The notes beneath the pieces are model-generated. The model made no database searches. It saw only the letters and a program-made list of their open reading frames with translations, and had not been told where the DNA came from. Shown piece after piece: positions 63,769 to 64,000 of a DNA stretch of 64,000 nucleotides. Positions within the stretch are counted from its first letter, which is position 1. Each line of letters opens with the position of its first letter. A program made the translations under genes and the position numbers. Origin of the DNA: UBA1858 sp965227695 (GTDB lineage Bacteria; Pseudomonadota; Gammaproteobacteria; UBA4575); NCBI GenBank assembly GCA_965227695.1, contig OZ245760.1, forward strand, positions 2,542,001-2,606,000. Reading direction: 5' to 3'.

Positions 63769-64000
63769 ATGCAATCCTTGCTGAGTGACTCAAACAGACA
63801 GAAGCAGATTTTCATCAAGCCAAATCAGCGACTACCTCGCTCTAAATCATTACAAAGCACAGTGCGTTTAACCCCAGATACTTTAGGCACCAATGCCTCG
63901 ATTTGTGGTATCAATCGCATTTTAACCAACACCGCACATCAATGCATATTTGAAAGAATGCAGATGCATCCTCTGCCAACTAAAAATAATGACAGCTTGG
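63769..64000 (+). CDS. Unknown protein, partial at the window edge
   Basis: An ATG at 63769 opens a frame of at least 77 codons to the end of the window (MQSLLSDSNRQKQIFIKPNQ start). The visible part is Ser/Gln/Lys-rich with no recognised motif. The upstream 230 bp is very AT-rich, consistent with a promoter. Confidence 0.35.
   Translation, partial: MQSLLSDSNRQKQIFIKPNQRLPRSKSLQSTVRLTPDTLGTNASICGINRILTNTAHQCIFERMQMHPLPTKNNDSL

Overview
The window reads as a chromosomal segment of a gammaproteobacterium of moderate GC. Core genes (glnS, birA-coaX, gltBD, fusA, uup, mnmH, dacB, hisI) look gammaproteobacterial. A DsrE / TusA / sulfide:quinone-oxidoreductase-like / DUF1641 cluster and a lone homologue of formaldehyde-activating enzyme point to a lineage with sulfur or C1 chemistry. 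I cannot name the genus.

Layout. Positions 1-5.8 kb hold mostly small or orphan genes: a Fae-like protein, an HMA metal-binding protein, a DUF6494 protein, an outer-membrane beta-barrel protein, two unknown exported proteins and a GST. Two decayed genes lie among them: a chimera of IS3-type and IS30-type transposase fragments, and a GNAT acetyltransferase with at least two frameshifts and a stop. From 5.89 to 21.60 kb lies a mobile element integrated in the 3' end of tRNA-Thr(UGU). It is bounded by an exact 46-bp repeat, the left copy being only a tRNA fragment. From 21.6 to 64 kb the sequence is mostly ordinary core chromosome.

The mobile element (about 15.7 kb) is the most interesting region. 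From left to right it carries: a cargo block (ChrA chromate transporter, DUF3147 protein, GDCCVxC metal-associated protein, then four small unknown genes); a second tyrosine recombinase with an unknown zinc-finger-like protein; two unknown genes; a primase-polymerase and a RepA-like helicase encoded in two overlapping frames; a non-coding block with eight copies of an AGTGGCA-type motif and strong hairpins, which looks like a replication origin; a coiled-coil protein; terminase small and large subunits; a scaffold-like protein; an AlpA/Xis-like regulator; and the tRNA-adjacent integrase. Portal, major capsid and tail genes are absent. The gene set and size fit a phage-satellite-like element better than a complete prophage, although a decayed prophage is not excluded.

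Core region. SPOR-coaX-birA form a minus-strand operon facing a lytic transglycosylase and glnS. A minus-strand operon (dsrE-like, tusA-like, SQR-like, DUF1641) suggests sulfane-sulfur handling coupled to quinone reduction. It is followed by a YceI / cytochrome b561 / YceI operon. Then come hisI, a MetX-like hydrolase, a DUF1134 protein, an HDOD protein, uup, EF-G, PBP4 (dacB), mnmH with an altered P-loop, YtoQ, an AlkA-like glycosylase, a beta-helix protein, an FkbM-like methyltransferase, a glycosyltransferase, a YhiN-type flavoprotein and gltBD. The right end has a soluble GAF-PAS histidine kinase with an overlapping FixJ-type regulator, preceded by a 22-bp palindrome. Next is a 653-residue protein of unknown family with an HPr-kinase-like P-loop only 15 residues from its C-terminus. 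The last ORF runs off the edge.
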